A stretch of 26,868 nucleotides of DNA from the NCBI GenBank assembly GCA_028278005.1, contig JANQFD010000086.1, positions 1 through 26,868 on the forward strand, written 5' to 3'. This DNA is from Chlorobium sp. GTDB taxonomy: Bacteria > Bacteroidota > Chlorobiia > Chlorobiales > Chlorobiaceae. How positions within the stretch are numbered: the stretch's first letter is position 1; every line of letters begins with the position of its first letter. Shown here in pieces: positions 16,806 to 23,888 of the stretch. A model generated the notes under the pieces. The model saw only the letters and a program-made list of their open reading frames with translations. It was not told where the DNA came from and searched no databases. The translations under genes were made by a program, and so were the position numbers.

Positions 16806-16953
16806 CCCCGGGAGGAAGAGCCGGAAACCGATCTTGATATTTCGTAGTTGCATCCCGCTCGAACCATGCAAGCAGAAGACCGTGCGCGCTGTCAGGAGCT
16901 GTCCAGAGACACTCCAAGATTCTGACCATCACGGCATGAGCATAAAACTGCTT

Positions 16954-17538
16954 CTATGACTGAAGAGAGGAGTGTACGATGCTGTAAACATCCTCCCAGG
17001 ATCCGGCACGCGGTTCGGCAATATTCTTATTCGTACTATTAGCAAAGCATATTGTGTACAACCCTTTCCGGCGCAGCTCCTGAACATTGAAGGGATTGTC
17101 CTCGACATAGATATCGGCGCCGACCTCCGACTTCTCTTTCATGAAACAGAGATCCCAGTAGGGTATTCCGTGACCGTCAAGCCATCCGATTGTCTGCTGA
17201 ACCGCGGAAGCGTGAGAATAGTGAATGAAAAGCCGGTGAGTGATGATCCTGATGTGAAAACCTTCGTCAGAAAGTTTTCTCAGATACTTTCTGGCGCCGG
17301 GAATCATCGGCATGGTCTTGAAAAGCTCCCTCTGGTGCAGCGCGTAGCGGTGAAGACTCTCATACTGTTTTGTGTCTGTGATGCCCCACTCTTTCAGTCC
17401 GTAGGAAACATCTTCCGGCAGTTCTTCAACAGAGCTCTCAAACCACTCGGCAGCAATTTCCCGCATTCGCCCGTAAAAATCAGCGCATACACCGTCAAGA
17501 TCAACCCCGATAACCGGCTTGTCTTCCGGATTTCCCAT
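16954..17538 (-). CDS. HAD-family 5'(3')-nucleotidase (NT5C-like)
   Basis: A 194-residue HAD hydrolase. Motif I is DLDGVCADF (13-21), with Asp13 as nucleophile and Asp15 as acid/base. Motif II is the Thr in IITHR near residue 100. Motif III is probably the Lys in FMKEKSEVGAD, and motif IV is DIYVEDNPFNV. This order and size match the 5'(3')-deoxyribonucleotidase (NT5C) group, which dephosphorylates (deoxy)nucleoside monophosphates; other phosphate substrates are possible. It is the second gene of a leftward pair, 58 bp after the thioredoxin-TPR gene. Confidence 0.88.
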   Translation of the reverse strand: MGNPEDKPVIGVDLDGVCADFYGRMREIAAEWFESSVEELPEDVSYGLKEWGITDTKQYESLHRYALHQRELFKTMPMIPGARKYLRKLSDEGFHIRIITHRLFIHYSHASAVQQTIGWLDGHGIPYWDLCFMKEKSEVGADIYVEDNPFNVQELRRKGLYTICFANSTNKNIAEPRAGSWEDVYSIVHSSLQS

Positions 17539-17596
17539 ATGTAAAATTCTGATTGAAAAAGACTGTCAGCAATCCAGCCATAATCCGCGAAAAAAC

Positions 17597-18403
17597 TCAA
17601 TAGAGCGCCCGATCAAACACCTTCCTGTGCTTTACCGTGATTTCGTTATCCTCTCCAAGATACTTGAAAATCGCGATACATGCTTTACGTGCACCGTCAT
17701 CATCATAATAACGGTTTTCTTTGATCACCTCTATAAAATTGCCAAGTGCAGCATCGAACTCTTTCTTCCGTAGATGATCAACGGCCCGCGCATAACGTTC
17801 CTTTACAGAATTTTCAGGTAAATCATCGACGCTCTTCAGCAAAAGCAATCCCAGTATTCTTGCTGATTCGGCAAATTCGGCATACTCATACTCTCCTTCG
17901 ATCCTGTCGAGAAGCGATGATGCCGCATCAGGTGCGGAGAAAAGCATATGTTTTGCAAGTCCTGCCGCTGCGCGGGCATTGTCAGGATCATGCTCCAGTA
18001 TCTCTTCAAAAAGAGCGATGGCACCTGATTCATCTCCCTCCGCAAGCAGCGTTTCAGCCTTTTTAAGATGATCTGCGTATCTCCCCGGAAGCGTTTTTTT
18101 CAACCACTGTCTTATTTGTCCTTCCGGTAAAACACCGACAAACTCGTCAATGACGTTTCCGTCCAGAAAAAGCTTGACCGCTGGTATGCTCATGATGCCA
18201 TATTCACGGGCAATATCGGGATATTCCTCCGTATTAAGCTTTACGAGCACACACTCGCCCTCATATTCTGCAGCAATTTTTTCGAGCACAGGCCCGAGCA
18301 TCCTGCATGGCCCGCACCATTCGGCCCAGAAATCGACAAGAACCGGAATTGTCTTACTTTTCTCTACAATATCTCGACTGAAATCAAACGTGTCGTTCCG
18401 CAT
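17597..18403 (-). CDS. Thioredoxin-TPR protein (CnoX/YbbN-like chaperedoxin)
   Basis: About 268 residues. A thioredoxin domain with an intact WCGPC active site (29-33, counted from MRNDTF) is followed by a TPR-like helical region (about 110-268, e.g. LLAEGDESGAIALFEEILEHDPDNARAAAGLAK). This architecture is that of CnoX/YbbN, which protects proteins from overoxidation and hands them to chaperones. Unlike E. coli CnoX, both active-site cysteines are present, so disulfide reductase activity is likely. I place the start at ATG 18403 because AAGGAAAA precedes it at a good distance; the longer frame from a GTG at 18436 has no ribosome site. An imperfect palindrome lies upstream at 18431-18444. It shares a transcript with the nucleotidase gene. 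Confidence 0.9.
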   Translation of the reverse strand: MRNDTFDFSRDIVEKSKTIPVLVDFWAEWCGPCRMLGPVLEKIAAEYEGECVLVKLNTEEYPDIAREYGIMSIPAVKLFLDGNVIDEFVGVLPEGQIRQWLKKTLPGRYADHLKKAETLLAEGDESGAIALFEEILEHDPDNARAAAGLAKHMLFSAPDAASSLLDRIEGEYEYAEFAESARILGLLLLKSVDDLPENSVKERYARAVDHLRKKEFDAALGNFIEVIKENRYYDDDGARKACIAIFKYLGEDNEITVKHRKVFDRALY

Positions 18404-18430
18404 GTAATTTTCCTTGATTGGGATTATCCT

Positions 18431-18444
18431 GAACACTCGTGTTC
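18431..18444. promoter_or_regulatory. Palindrome upstream of the thioredoxin-TPR gene
   Basis: GAACACTCGTGTTC has perfect 6-bp arms (GAACAC/GTGTTC) around a 2-bp centre. It ends 27 bp before the chosen start codon, a plausible operator position. The arms resemble LexA-type GAAC/GTTC half-sites, but the spacing is 6 rather than 4, so I do not assign a regulator. Confidence 0.3.
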
Positions 18445-18714
18445 AAACTTACCTGTCACCCGGAAGATCAGGCAAAAAGATAATGATACCGCCTAAGTTT
18501 TCTATCTTCCAGAAACAACGCTTCTGAATCTTTTTACATCATACTCTCAAAACCTTTGCCGGGCACATTGTCCCTTCTGACTGTAAAAACACGATCATCC
18601 GATAAGCTCAAAAAAACAAACAGTTCTCTTACAGTACCTGATTTGAAAGATAAAATCGTCTAAACTGTGAAAGCCTGAAAGTCGACAAAACATAAAAGCG
18701 CAAGTTTCACAAAT

Positions 18715-19236
18715 ATGCATCATTTAATGGTTTTCCTTGTCCTTCTGCTTTTCTATCCCTTATCCCGGGCGCATACCGAAGAAAAAACGATCCTTGAAAC
18801 TACCGTTCAAAACCCTGCCGTCACGTTTAATCAAACCGGCCCAAACCTGTCGGAAGTACAGCAAAGCGGGTCTATCTGCATTACAGTCAACAACCTCAGA
18901 AATGGCGAAGGCTATCTGGGGATAGCCCTTTTCCGTTCAGAAGAAGGATTTCCTGAAAAGTCGGAACTTGCCTATGCCCTTACCGGTGTGGAATTAAACG
19001 GGCGTAACCCTGAAATCGTTCTTGATAATATTCCTTTTGGTACCTATGCGGTCTGTGTACTGCACGATGAGAACCGGAATATGGAAATGGACAAAAACTG
19101 GATCGGTATTCCAAAAGAGGGGTTCGGTACATCCAACAACCCGAAAATCAGATTCGGACCACCCGAATTCGATGAATCCGGTTTTGTCCTCGATAAGGAA
19201 ACTATCTCGATGGAAATTACCATGAAGTATCTGTAA
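18715..19236 (+). CDS. Secreted DUF2141-domain protein
   Basis: 173 residues with an N-terminal signal peptide (about 1-20, LVLLLFYPLSRAHT) and no lipobox, so probably periplasmic. The domain from about residue 52 on contains ITVNNLRNGEGYLGIALFRS, LDNIPFGTYAVCVLHDENRN and MDKNWIGIPKEGFGTSNN, the diagnostic pattern of DUF2141, a beta-sandwich family of unknown function. Acidic DENRNMEMD could bind a metal, but that is a guess. The 311 bp upstream back to 18403 show no gene, only the palindrome at 18431-18444. The gene is followed by a terminator at 19240-19293, so it is monocistronic. Confidence 0.88.
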   Translation: MHHLMVFLVLLLFYPLSRAHTEEKTILETTVQNPAVTFNQTGPNLSEVQQSGSICITVNNLRNGEGYLGIALFRSEEGFPEKSELAYALTGVELNGRNPEIVLDNIPFGTYAVCVLHDENRNMEMDKNWIGIPKEGFGTSNNPKIRFGPPEFDESGFVLDKETISMEITMKYL

Positions 19237-19239
19237 CCT

Positions 19240-19293
19240 CTGGTGACAAACCGGAGTTTTCCACTCATTTCAGCTTTGTCACCAGGGATTTTT
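19240..19293 (+). terminator. Terminator after the DUF2141 gene
   Basis: Perfect 11-bp arms CTGGTGACAAA (19240-19250) and TTTGTCACCAG (19275-19285) with a 24-nt loop, followed by GGA and five Ts (19289-19293). It separates the DUF2141 gene from the ynbE-ydbL-ydbH set. Confidence 0.75.
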
Positions 19294-19317
19294 CGCACTT
19301 AACCAAACCGGGTCAAT

Positions 19318-19524
19318 ATGAAAACAATCTTAACCGTCTCAAGGGGAGCCTTATCCAGCCTGCTTTGCGGTCTGGCACTGATTTCCTGCAAACCCACCGT
19401 CAAAGTGGAGGCACCTGAAAAACCGATCACGATCAATATGAATATCAAGATCGATCATGAGATAAAAGTCAAGCTTGACAGGGATATCGAAAACATGCTT
19501 GATGAAAGAAAAGACATTTTTTAA
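19318..19524 (+). CDS. ynbE: YnbE-like outer-membrane lipoprotein
   Basis: A 68-residue lipoprotein with lipobox LISC (Cys24). The mature part closely follows E. coli YnbE: VEAPEKPITINMNIKIDHEI, then KLDRDIENMLDERKDIF. In E. coli, YnbE is the outer-membrane partner that caps the bridge-like AsmA-family protein YdbH, which takes part in phospholipid transport between membranes. Here the gene comes first, with ydbL and ydbH downstream on the same strand. The position after a terminator suggests its own promoter in the short gap before 19318, which I could not define. Confidence 0.93.
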   Translation: MKTILTVSRGALSSLLCGLALISCKPTVKVEAPEKPITINMNIKIDHEIKVKLDRDIENMLDERKDIF

Positions 19525-19538
19525 CCAAGGAGGTCGAT

Positions 19539-19895
19539 ATGAACATTTCATTTTCCGATTGCGTGCTTACTCGCCTGAAAGCATTGGCACTTATTTTTAC
19601 GATTCTGCTTTTTTGCAGTCCGGCATTATTTGCAACCGATCTTCAGACAGCCCTCTCAAAAGGATTGGCCGGTGAAGTCGACAACGGCTTTCTTGAAATT
19701 CCTCCCGGAGCGACAGACGAAGCACAGACCCTGGTAAGCTCGGTCAATACAGAACGGCGTGCCGTATATTCTTCCCTTGCTCAAAAAAACGGTGTCACTC
19801 CTGAAATTGCGGGCCAGGCAACCTTTGAAAAGCGTTATCCACAGTTCCCCGCAGGAACCTGGGTTAAAATCCGGGGGAGGTGGACACAAAAATAG
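19539..19895 (+). CDS. ydbL: YdbL-like periplasmic protein (DUF1318)
   Basis: 118 residues with a signal peptide (about 1-32, hydrophobic ALALIFTILLFCSPALFA, then cleavage after AxA). The mature domain LQTALSKGLAGEVDNGFLEI, VNTERRAVYSSLAQKNG and YPQFPAGTWVKIRGRWTQK matches DUF1318/YdbL. In E. coli YdbL is a periplasmic helper that controls YdbH-YnbE assembly. A strong Shine-Dalgarno AAGGAGG precedes ATG 19539 at the ideal distance, and the gene is 14 bp after ynbE. Together they form an operon with ydbH. Confidence 0.93.
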   Translation: MNISFSDCVLTRLKALALIFTILLFCSPALFATDLQTALSKGLAGEVDNGFLEIPPGATDEAQTLVSSVNTERRAVYSSLAQKNGVTPEIAGQATFEKRYPQFPAGTWVKIRGRWTQK

Positions 19896-19905
19896 GTTCC
19901 TGAAC

Positions 19906-22056
19906 GTGAAATGGATACTGAGGATTTTTCTTGCCGCACTCTTTCTTGTCATAATGGCGGCGGCAGCGGCCTGGTATGCTTTTCCACGGTATGCCCAGAC
20001 ATTGCTCGACCGTGCCTTCGAGACAGAAAACATACGCATAAAGGTATACGATTCAGGCTTGCCGAACGTCTCAGGTATATCGTTCGGCAGGCTGGAGGTT
20101 ATATTCCATACTCCACCGGACTCCTGCACCGACCGTTCCGCCAGCTACACTTTTGTGGCGCACAATGGCTCTCTCTCCTGGAAAAGATCGCAAACAGACG
20201 ACCCGGCAACGCATGCACAATTGATTCCGAACAAGCTGAAGCTCGAAGTGGGTCTCCAGGCAGATTCGCTCACCATAACCCAGCATACTGGTGAGCTTTT
20301 CTTCAGGGAAGACACACCTTCTCTCTACGCAAGCCTCACGATTAACCGGAAAAAAGGGTTCACCTTCGAACCCCTCCCCGAATCACTCCGATACAGTATC
20401 GAAAAAGGGACGCTCATCGTAAACAAACTCAGGCTTGACGGGATATCATACAAATTCAATATCGACAGTAAAGGCAACTGGCTACAAAAAACAGCCCCAC
20501 TCAGGGTGGCATCATTACAGTCGGGCAACGAGACCGTTCCTCTTTCTGATTTTTCAGCACTCTTCGGCCTCGATAAAGACCCGAAAAACCCCTGCGGCCT
20601 GACCTTTAAAGAGTGCTCCGTAAACCTGTTCGACCTCAGGGCAGAAACACCACGAATAGACTACGATCCTATCCAGCAGCAAACCAGCTTTATTCTGGAC
20701 CTTAAGAGCATGCCTCTCGAAAAACTGCCCGGCTTCAAGAACAGGAAAAAGGAACAGCCGTTTGCAACAGGACAGTTGAGTGGAAGTATACCGGTAGAGC
20801 TGAAAGACTCTATCCTCAGCATTCGCGATGCAACTATCCGTGCAAGCAGCAATACTCAACTGTTGTACTACTCCGCAGAAAAAGCCCCGTTTCTTTCGAT
20901 CAAGGCAGGAAAAGATAACAGACCATCCGATCTTTTCAACAATATGAATGCAACATTCACCCTGAACGGCGGCAATGAGAGTGCTTCTGGTGTTGCTCTG
21001 GAAAGCTTTTCGGCGGGATTTTTCGGTGGCACACTGAAATCAGGCCCCGAGGTCTATAATCCGATACAAAAAAGCCGCTCATACCGCTTCAGTCTGGAAA
21101 ACGTTCACCTTCCTGAAAAAATGCATCTCCACGGGGATTTCTCGGCCTCCCTTCTGGGAACTGTCAACGGAACGGTACCAATAACCTTTAAAGCCGGAAC
21201 ATTTTCCATAGACAGCGCCCGCCTTTCATCCAAAGGGAAAGGCTTCATAGTACACGCTCCTCCCCGCAAGAAAAAAAGCGCTCAGGAACAGATCTTCGGT
21301 GACCCCGTACCTGACGCGACCTACGCATATAACGAACCGGAGCTGATAATTTTCAGGGACACCAAAGGAAAAACAACCGTAGATTTTACACTGAAGCGAC
21401 TTACCCGCCAAACATCAGGCGGTACGCTGGAGCTCTTGTCACCAAAAGGCACCATTGCCCTCTGGCATATCAGAAATAATCCCTCTCTTGTTTCATTATC
21501 GGGGTTTTCAGCCGGTTTCATGGAAGGATCGGTAGCAATAGAAAGCGTCGACTATGACATAGCGAAACGGAATGCTGAAACAGAACTCATTCTGAACGAC
21601 ATCCCCCTGCAAAAACTGCTTGACCTGCAGGGCATGAAAAAAATCTACGCTACGGGAAATATCAGGGGAACAATCCCCGTAATCATGAAAGAAGGGGTTG
21701 TTGCAATCCCTGCAGGCAACCTCGACGCAGCTCAAACAGGGAAAATTGTTTACACAACGACTGAGGAAGAAAGGCTGGAGGCTAACGAGAGCCTGAGGCT
21801 GACATATGAAGCCTTGAGCAACTTTCTCTATTCCGAGCTCTTATCCTCGATCTCCATGAGTCCTGACGGCCAGTCCCTCATCCGTCTGCAACTGAAAGGG
21901 GTCAACCCTTCCTTTCAGGAAGGCAGAGCAATTCATATCAACCTGAACATCCGGCAGAACCTTCTGGACCTGCTCCGGAGTCTGACTATCGCGACAAACC
22001 TTGAAGAAACCATCTCTGAAAAAGCCCTGGAAAAAACATTCATCAATGAGAACTGA
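19906..22056 (+). CDS. ydbH: YdbH-like intermembrane phospholipid transport protein (AsmA superfamily)
   Basis: About 716 residues: one N-terminal membrane helix (WILRIFLAALFLVIMAAAAA) followed by a long beta-rich periplasmic part, as in YdbH. The C-terminal region has repeated patterns such as KIYATGNIRGTIPVIMKEG and GQLSGSIPVELKDS, and ISMSPDGQSLIRLQLKGVNP. The family forms a hydrophobic groove that moves phospholipids from inner to outer membrane together with YnbE. The frame is open from an ATG at 19759, but that start overlaps ydbL by 137 bp and adds 49 polar residues ahead of the helix. GTG 19906, 10 bp after the ydbL stop, gives the expected YdbH N-terminus and is preferred. Confidence 0.85.
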   Translation: MKWILRIFLAALFLVIMAAAAAWYAFPRYAQTLLDRAFETENIRIKVYDSGLPNVSGISFGRLEVIFHTPPDSCTDRSASYTFVAHNGSLSWKRSQTDDPATHAQLIPNKLKLEVGLQADSLTITQHTGELFFREDTPSLYASLTINRKKGFTFEPLPESLRYSIEKGTLIVNKLRLDGISYKFNIDSKGNWLQKTAPLRVASLQSGNETVPLSDFSALFGLDKDPKNPCGLTFKECSVNLFDLRAETPRIDYDPIQQQTSFILDLKSMPLEKLPGFKNRKKEQPFATGQLSGSIPVELKDSILSIRDATIRASSNTQLLYYSAEKAPFLSIKAGKDNRPSDLFNNMNATFTLNGGNESASGVALESFSAGFFGGTLKSGPEVYNPIQKSRSYRFSLENVHLPEKMHLHGDFSASLLGTVNGTVPITFKAGTFSIDSARLSSKGKGFIVHAPPRKKKSAQEQIFGDPVPDATYAYNEPELIIFRDTKGKTTVDFTLKRLTRQTSGGTLELLSPKGTIALWHIRNNPSLVSLSGFSAGFMEGSVAIESVDYDIAKRNAETELILNDIPLQKLLDLQGMKKIYATGNIRGTIPVIMKEGVVAIPAGNLDAAQTGKIVYTTTEEERLEANESLRLTYEALSNFLYSELLSSISMSPDGQSLIRLQLKGVNPSFQEGRAIHINLNIRQNLLDLLRSLTIATNLEETISEKALEKTFINEN

Positions 22057-22119
22057 CAATCATTTTGCGTACATTATACATCTGGGATACCTCCAAACAA
22101 AAACGCGCCAACCTGCACC

Positions 22120-22704
22120 ATGAAGTGGAAAGAACTGCTTTCCGATGAAATAGTCTACAGCTATACGGTAACCGATCACCTGATCAGCCTTGTCAGGGAT
22201 GATGAACTTGACTGGAAGCCGGAACACGGAAGCAACTGGATGAGCATGGGACAGCTGCTCATGCATATGACTGATGCGTGTGGCAGCACTTTCGAGGGAC
22301 TGATAAGCGGTGCCTGGGATATCCGCGAAGAATTCCCCGTCAATGAACTTGAACCCCGGCAGATTTTCCCTCCGTCATACAAGCTTCCATCGGTTAACCG
22401 CGTGGCTGATGCCCGAAAACTGCTTGCCAACGACAAAAAACTTGCCCTGAAAAGCCTTAAAAAGTGCAGCGAAGAAGATCTTTCCAGAAAGTATGCACCT
22501 GCACCCTGGACAAGAAATCCCATGATTCTCGGCCAGCGCCTCCTGCACATGATATTTCATCTGAACCAGCACAAAGGCCAGCTGTTTTATTACCTCAAAC
22601 TAACCGGCAGACAGGTCAGCACCTGTGAACTGTACGGGATGAACTGCAATGTCTACCACGGCAGAGAGATGCAGGAGAACGCGCAAAACCCTTCTTCCAT
22701 CTGA
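22120..22704 (+). CDS. DinB-family protein (DinB/YfiT four-helix bundle)
   Basis: 194 residues predicted to be all helical. His49 (QLLMHMTDACG) and the pair His147/His151 (FHLNQHKGQLFYYL) sit in the positions of the metal triad of DinB/YfiT proteins. The family includes thiol-dependent S-transferases and hydrolases; substrate cannot be predicted. The last 30 residues, including several Cys (CELYGMNCNVYHG), go beyond the core bundle. It follows ydbH by 63 bp on the same strand, so read-through is possible, but a functional link is not evident. Confidence 0.82.
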   Translation: MKWKELLSDEIVYSYTVTDHLISLVRDDELDWKPEHGSNWMSMGQLLMHMTDACGSTFEGLISGAWDIREEFPVNELEPRQIFPPSYKLPSVNRVADARKLLANDKKLALKSLKKCSEEDLSRKYAPAPWTRNPMILGQRLLHMIFHLNQHKGQLFYYLKLTGRQVSTCELYGMNCNVYHGREMQENAQNPSSI

Positions 22705-22876
22705 CCGGCTTTTCTTCATCTGCAATCCCCCCCTGCATATAATTCATGGCTCATCTGACCACATAAATGTAATATTTCAGCCCCCTCCTACATTTTTGTA
22801 CTTTCCCGCAAAGCAGACAACAAAACAGAATTACCGCAAGGATATATATTTTATAGGGTTACATCGGAGAAAATTC

Positions 22877-22892
22877 TGGCACGAGTTTTGAG
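22877..22892 (+). promoter_or_regulatory. Sigma-54-like -24/-12 element
   Basis: TGGCACGAGTTTTGAG matches the sigma-54 consensus TGGCACG-N4-TTGCA at all positions of the -24 block and at TTG of the -12 block. It deviates at the usual invariant C (A22891) and at the following A (G22892). It lies about 65 bp upstream of the repeat-protein gene at 22959, on the right strand. The mismatch at the -12 GC lowers the confidence. Confidence 0.4.
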
Positions 22893-22900
22893 CGTTTTAA

Positions 22901-22915
22901 TAGAGAACATCTCTA
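22901..22915. promoter_or_regulatory. Inverted repeat at the predicted start site of the repeat-protein gene
   Basis: TAGAGAACATCTCTA: perfect 6-bp arms TAGAGA/TCTCTA around ACA. It sits where transcription would begin from the sigma-54-like element at 22877-22892, and 43 bp before the start codon, so it could be an operator or a leader hairpin. The rest of the 254-bp gap after the DinB gene is AT-rich with no gene that I can see. Confidence 0.35.
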
Positions 22916-22958
22916 ACATTGTCGTGTTCACTCTTTTAACGTTTTCAACTCGTTTGCC

Positions 22959-23888
22959 ATGACATTCACCGATACTCTTTACGGACGTCTTGATGGAATA
23001 ACATCCGATCCCCTTTTTTCCGGAGGGAAAGCATACGGCTTCTCGGTCTCGAAGAAAAATATTCTCGTAACACCTTATGGCACACTCGTACCACAATTTG
23101 AAACCGAAGATATAGGAAGAAGGGCAAAGAAATCGGTCTGTTTGTTTAAAAGCGGAGCCATAAAGTCCCTGCCCCTTCAAGAACAAGCAGCCATTCAAAC
23201 ACCTGCCGGCAATATCATGGCCGAACTGATCACATTTTACGAAAGCGGTGCAATCAAACGAGTTTTTCCTCTCGATGGAAAGCTGAGCGGTTTCTGGTCA
23301 TGGCAGAACGAAATGGCGCTTGCAGAAGAAACAACCCTTGAGACACCTGCCGGGCCGATAACCGCAAAAGTATTGACAACCCATTTCTATGAAAGCGGTG
23401 CATTGAAAAGTGTAACCCTATGGCCGGGCCAGCAGGCCACTATCAATACCCCCTACGGCGAAAAGGAGTTCAGAACCGGAGCGGCGTTTTATGAAAACGG
23501 GGCTTTGCGCTCATTCGAACCGTTGCACAAAACCGATATACCGACCCCTCTGGATATAGTGACTGCCTTCGACAATGAGCCCAATGGCATACACGGTGAT
23601 ATCAATTCGCTTCAGTTCGACCGTAGCGGCCTGGTTACGGCTCTCAGCACGATTGACAATGAAGTGGAGGTTTTTTTTCCGGGTGGAAGCACACAACTGT
23701 TCAAACCGGGAACAAAGAACAACGTCTGTGGAGACGAGCGTACGGTCAGCACTCCTATGAAAATACGTTTTGAAAAGGATACGGTCATCTTTAACGACAG
23801 CATGCCGTTCAGTCTCCACCGCCATTCATTCGAAGTACGAAAACACGCACTTAAAACAGATCTGCCGGCTTATTCCTGTACCGGCTGA
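22959..23888 (+). CDS. YESGALKS-repeat protein (MORN/YwqK-like), unknown function
   Basis: A 309-residue protein without signal peptide or membrane helices. It carries at least four degenerate repeats centred on FYESGALKS: LFKSGAIKSL (62-71), FYESGAIKRV (93-102), FYESGALKSV (143-152) and FYENGALRSF (178-187), with a weaker fifth copy FDRSGLVTAL (220-229). Most copies are followed by a hydrophobic strand and a turn such as IQTPAG or INTPYG. The pattern resembles MORN_2/YwqK beta-hairpin repeats, which also carry an xYxxGxLK core, but the intervals here (30-50 residues) are longer. Function unknown; a scaffold or surface-binding role is a guess. It is preceded by a sigma-54-like element and an inverted repeat, and its last 38 bp overlap the convergent flavoprotein gene. 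Confidence 0.75.
   Translation: MTFTDTLYGRLDGITSDPLFSGGKAYGFSVSKKNILVTPYGTLVPQFETEDIGRRAKKSVCLFKSGAIKSLPLQEQAAIQTPAGNIMAELITFYESGAIKRVFPLDGKLSGFWSWQNEMALAEETTLETPAGPITAKVLTTHFYESGALKSVTLWPGQQATINTPYGEKEFRTGAAFYENGALRSFEPLHKTDIPTPLDIVTAFDNEPNGIHGDINSLQFDRSGLVTALSTIDNEVEVFFPGGSTQLFKPGTKNNVCGDERTVSTPMKIRFEKDTVIFNDSMPFSLHRHSFEVRKHALKTDLPAYSCTG

Noticed and set aside
16848..16871. Inverted repeat TTGCAT/ATGCAA after the methyltransferase gene
   Set aside because: Six-base arms with no T run in a 148-bp gap are expected by chance.
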